Assembly: GCA_035575835.1 (NCBI GenBank)
Contig: DATLXM010000016.1
Location: forward strand, 1 to 6,286
DNA length: 6,286 bases
Source of the DNA: Gaiellasilicea sp035575835
GTDB taxonomy: Bacteria > Actinomycetota > Thermoleophilia > Gaiellales > Gaiellaceae
Reading direction: 5' to 3'
A program made the translations under genes and the position numbers. Positions 5,035-6,286 of the stretch are shown here, one piece after another (the stretch's first letter is position 1; every line of letters starts with the position of its first letter). The notes beneath the pieces were generated by a model. That model did not search any database. It was not told the origin of the DNA and was given only the letters and a program-made list of their open reading frames with translations.

Positions 5035-6286
5035 GTGGAGCGCAAGCTCGCAACCGTCGTCTTCGTCGACCTCGTCGGTTCGACCGAGCTCGTCTCGTCA
5101 CGGGATCCGGAGGTCGTGCGCCGGCGCGTGACTTCCTTCTTCGAGCACGTCTCGACCTGCATCACGCGGCACGGGGGAATCGTCGAGAAGTTCGCGGGCG
5201 ACGCAGTGATGGCGGCGTTCGGGATCCCGACCGCGCACGAGGACGACGCCGAGAGAGCCGTGCGGGCCGCCGCGGCGATCATGGACTCGGTTCACGGGCT
5301 CGGGCTCGAGGCCCGGATCGGGATCGAGTCCGGCGAGGTCGTCGCCGACGAGTCCGAGTCGACGTTCGCCACTGGGGAAGCCGTCAACGTCGCTGCCCGG
5401 CTGCAGCAGCTCGCGGCGCCCGGGGAGACGCTGCTCGGCCCGCTCGCCTACCGGTTGACGCTCAGCGCCGCCGAGACGGAGGATCGTGGTCTGGCCGACC
5501 TCAAGGGCTTCGGCGACCCGCTCCCGTACTGGCGGCTCGTTCGCGTGCTCGAGTCGTCCGGCCGCCCCGCCACGGTGCGCGCGCCGTTCGTCGGCCGCGA
5601 GTTCGAGCTCGAGCTCTTCCACACGACGTTCAGCCGGACCGTCCGCGACCGCCGGGCCCAGCTCTTCACGATGTACGGGGAGCCCGGGGTCGGCAAGAGC
5701 CGCCTCGTCCGCGAGTTCGTCGACGGGGTCGAGGGCGCGACCGTCCTGTTCGGGCGCTCATTGCCCTACGGCGAGGGGATCACGTACTGGCCGATCGCCG
5801 AGATGGTCAAGGTCGCGGCCGGGATCACCGACGACGACCCTGTCCAGGAGGCTATCGCGAAGCTCCGGGCGAGTTGCGGCGACGACGCGGTGGCCGACCT
5901 GCTCGCGCTCGCGGTCGGAGTGCTGGAGGGGATCGAGCTCGAGCGAAGCCAGCAGGAGATCGCGTGGGCCGCGCGCGAATGGGCAGCCGAGCTGGCCGAC
6001 GCGCAGCCGCTGATCCTCGTCTTCGAGGACATCCACTGGGCCGAGGATCCCCTCCTCGATCTCGTCGAGCACCTCGCGGAGCGCGTCAAGGACGCGCCGC
6101 TCCTGATCATCTGCCTCGCGCGACCCGAGCTCCTCGACCTTCGTCCCGGCTGGGGCGGTGGCCGCGTTCGCGCGACCGCGATCGAGCTCGAGCCGCTGGC
6201 GCCGACGGAGAGCGAGGAGCTCGTCGACGCCCTGCTCGCCGACCGGGACCTCTCCGCCACAGACCGGGCCGCGCTCCTCGAGACGA
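5035..6286 (+). CDS. Class III nucleotide cyclase fused to AAA/STAND-type ATPase (3' end outside window)
   Basis: From GTG 5035 the frame is open for 417 codons to the window edge. Residues 1-165 form a class III adenylate/guanylate cyclase domain: FVDLVGSTEL with metal-binding Asp12, EKFAGDAVMAAF with Lys52 and second metal Asp56, and GEAVNVAARL with Asn118 and Arg122. The position that in canonical adenylate cyclases holds the adenine-contacting Asp (three before the Gly) appears to be Phe111. FVGRE (185-189) opens an ATPase domain with Walker A GEPGVGKS (215-222) and Walker B-like LILVFEDIHWAE (326-337). Related proteins are about 1000 residues or more, often with TPR or other repeats at the C-terminus, so more than half is probably missing here. 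There is no N-terminal membrane segment, so it is likely cytosolic. It may make cAMP under control of the ATPase, or the cyclase fold may serve mainly as a sensor. The gene is divergent from manB across 77 bp. Confidence 0.92.
   Translation, partial: MERKLATVVFVDLVGSTELVSSRDPEVVRRRVTSFFEHVSTCITRHGGIVEKFAGDAVMAAFGIPTAHEDDAERAVRAAAAIMDSVHGLGLEARIGIESGEVVADESESTFATGEAVNVAARLQQLAAPGETLLGPLAYRLTLSAAETEDRGLADLKGFGDPLPYWRLVRVLESSGRPATVRAPFVGREFELELFHTTFSRTVRDRRAQLFTMYGEPGVGKSRLVREFVDGVEGATVLFGRSLPYGEGITYWPIAEMVKVAAGITDDDPVQEAIAKLRASCGDDAVADLLALAVGVLEGIELERSQQEIAWAAREWAAELADAQPLILVFEDIHWAEDPLLDLVEHLAERVKDAPLLIICLARPELLDLRPGWGGGRVRATAIELEPLAPTESEELVDALLADRDLSATDRAALLET

Noticed and set aside
4958..5101. 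48-residue N-terminal extension of ManB
   Set aside because: It is Arg-rich and unlike any mutase N-terminus. It would cross both -10-like hexamers and overlap the first 67 bases of the divergent cyclase gene. ATG 4957 starts right at the conserved core.

Overview
The window is compact, very GC-rich bacterial DNA. Codon third positions are dominated by G and C, start codons include GTG, and three genes have little or no room for a Shine-Dalgarno site. Together with an actinobacterial-type ManB and a cyclase-AAA protein of a kind common in Actinobacteria, this suggests a high-GC actinobacterium, perhaps Thermoleophilia or a related deep lineage. That placement is inference; no rRNA or marker gene is present to confirm it.

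Layout. (1) At 1-48 on the minus strand is the first 16 codons of a response regulator that leaves the window. (2) At 49-293 is a divergent intergenic region with a direct repeat and palindrome, a weak promoter-like pair and two inverted repeats that could fold in the leader of the next gene. (3) At 294-3137 (+) is a 947-residue membrane hybrid histidine kinase: about ten hydrophobic segments, two PAS domains, HisKA, HATPase and a C-terminal receiver. (4) A 3-bp gap separates it from a convergent minus-strand pair: a hotdog acyl-CoA thioesterase (3141-3623) and, upstream of it, the phosphomannomutase/phosphoglucomutase manB (3620-4957). These two overlap by 4 bp. (5) A 77-bp divergent region holds two back-to-back -10-like hexamers placed for leaderless transcription. 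(6) At 5035-6286 (+), running off the end, is a class III nucleotide cyclase fused to an AAA/STAND-type ATPase.

How the genes relate. The divergent response regulator and hybrid kinase are plausible two-component partners. The kinase ends in a receiver with no output or Hpt domain, so it must signal through a partner or use its receiver for self-control. manB supplies mannose-1-phosphate or glucose-1-phosphate for glycan synthesis, and its overlap with the thioesterase suggests coupled translation. The cyclase-ATPase is a separate signalling gene that shares the divergent promoter region with manB. I see no mobile element, CRISPR array, RNA gene or clearly new system. The points most worth a second look are the regulatory DNA in the two divergent regions and the altered substrate pocket of the cyclase.
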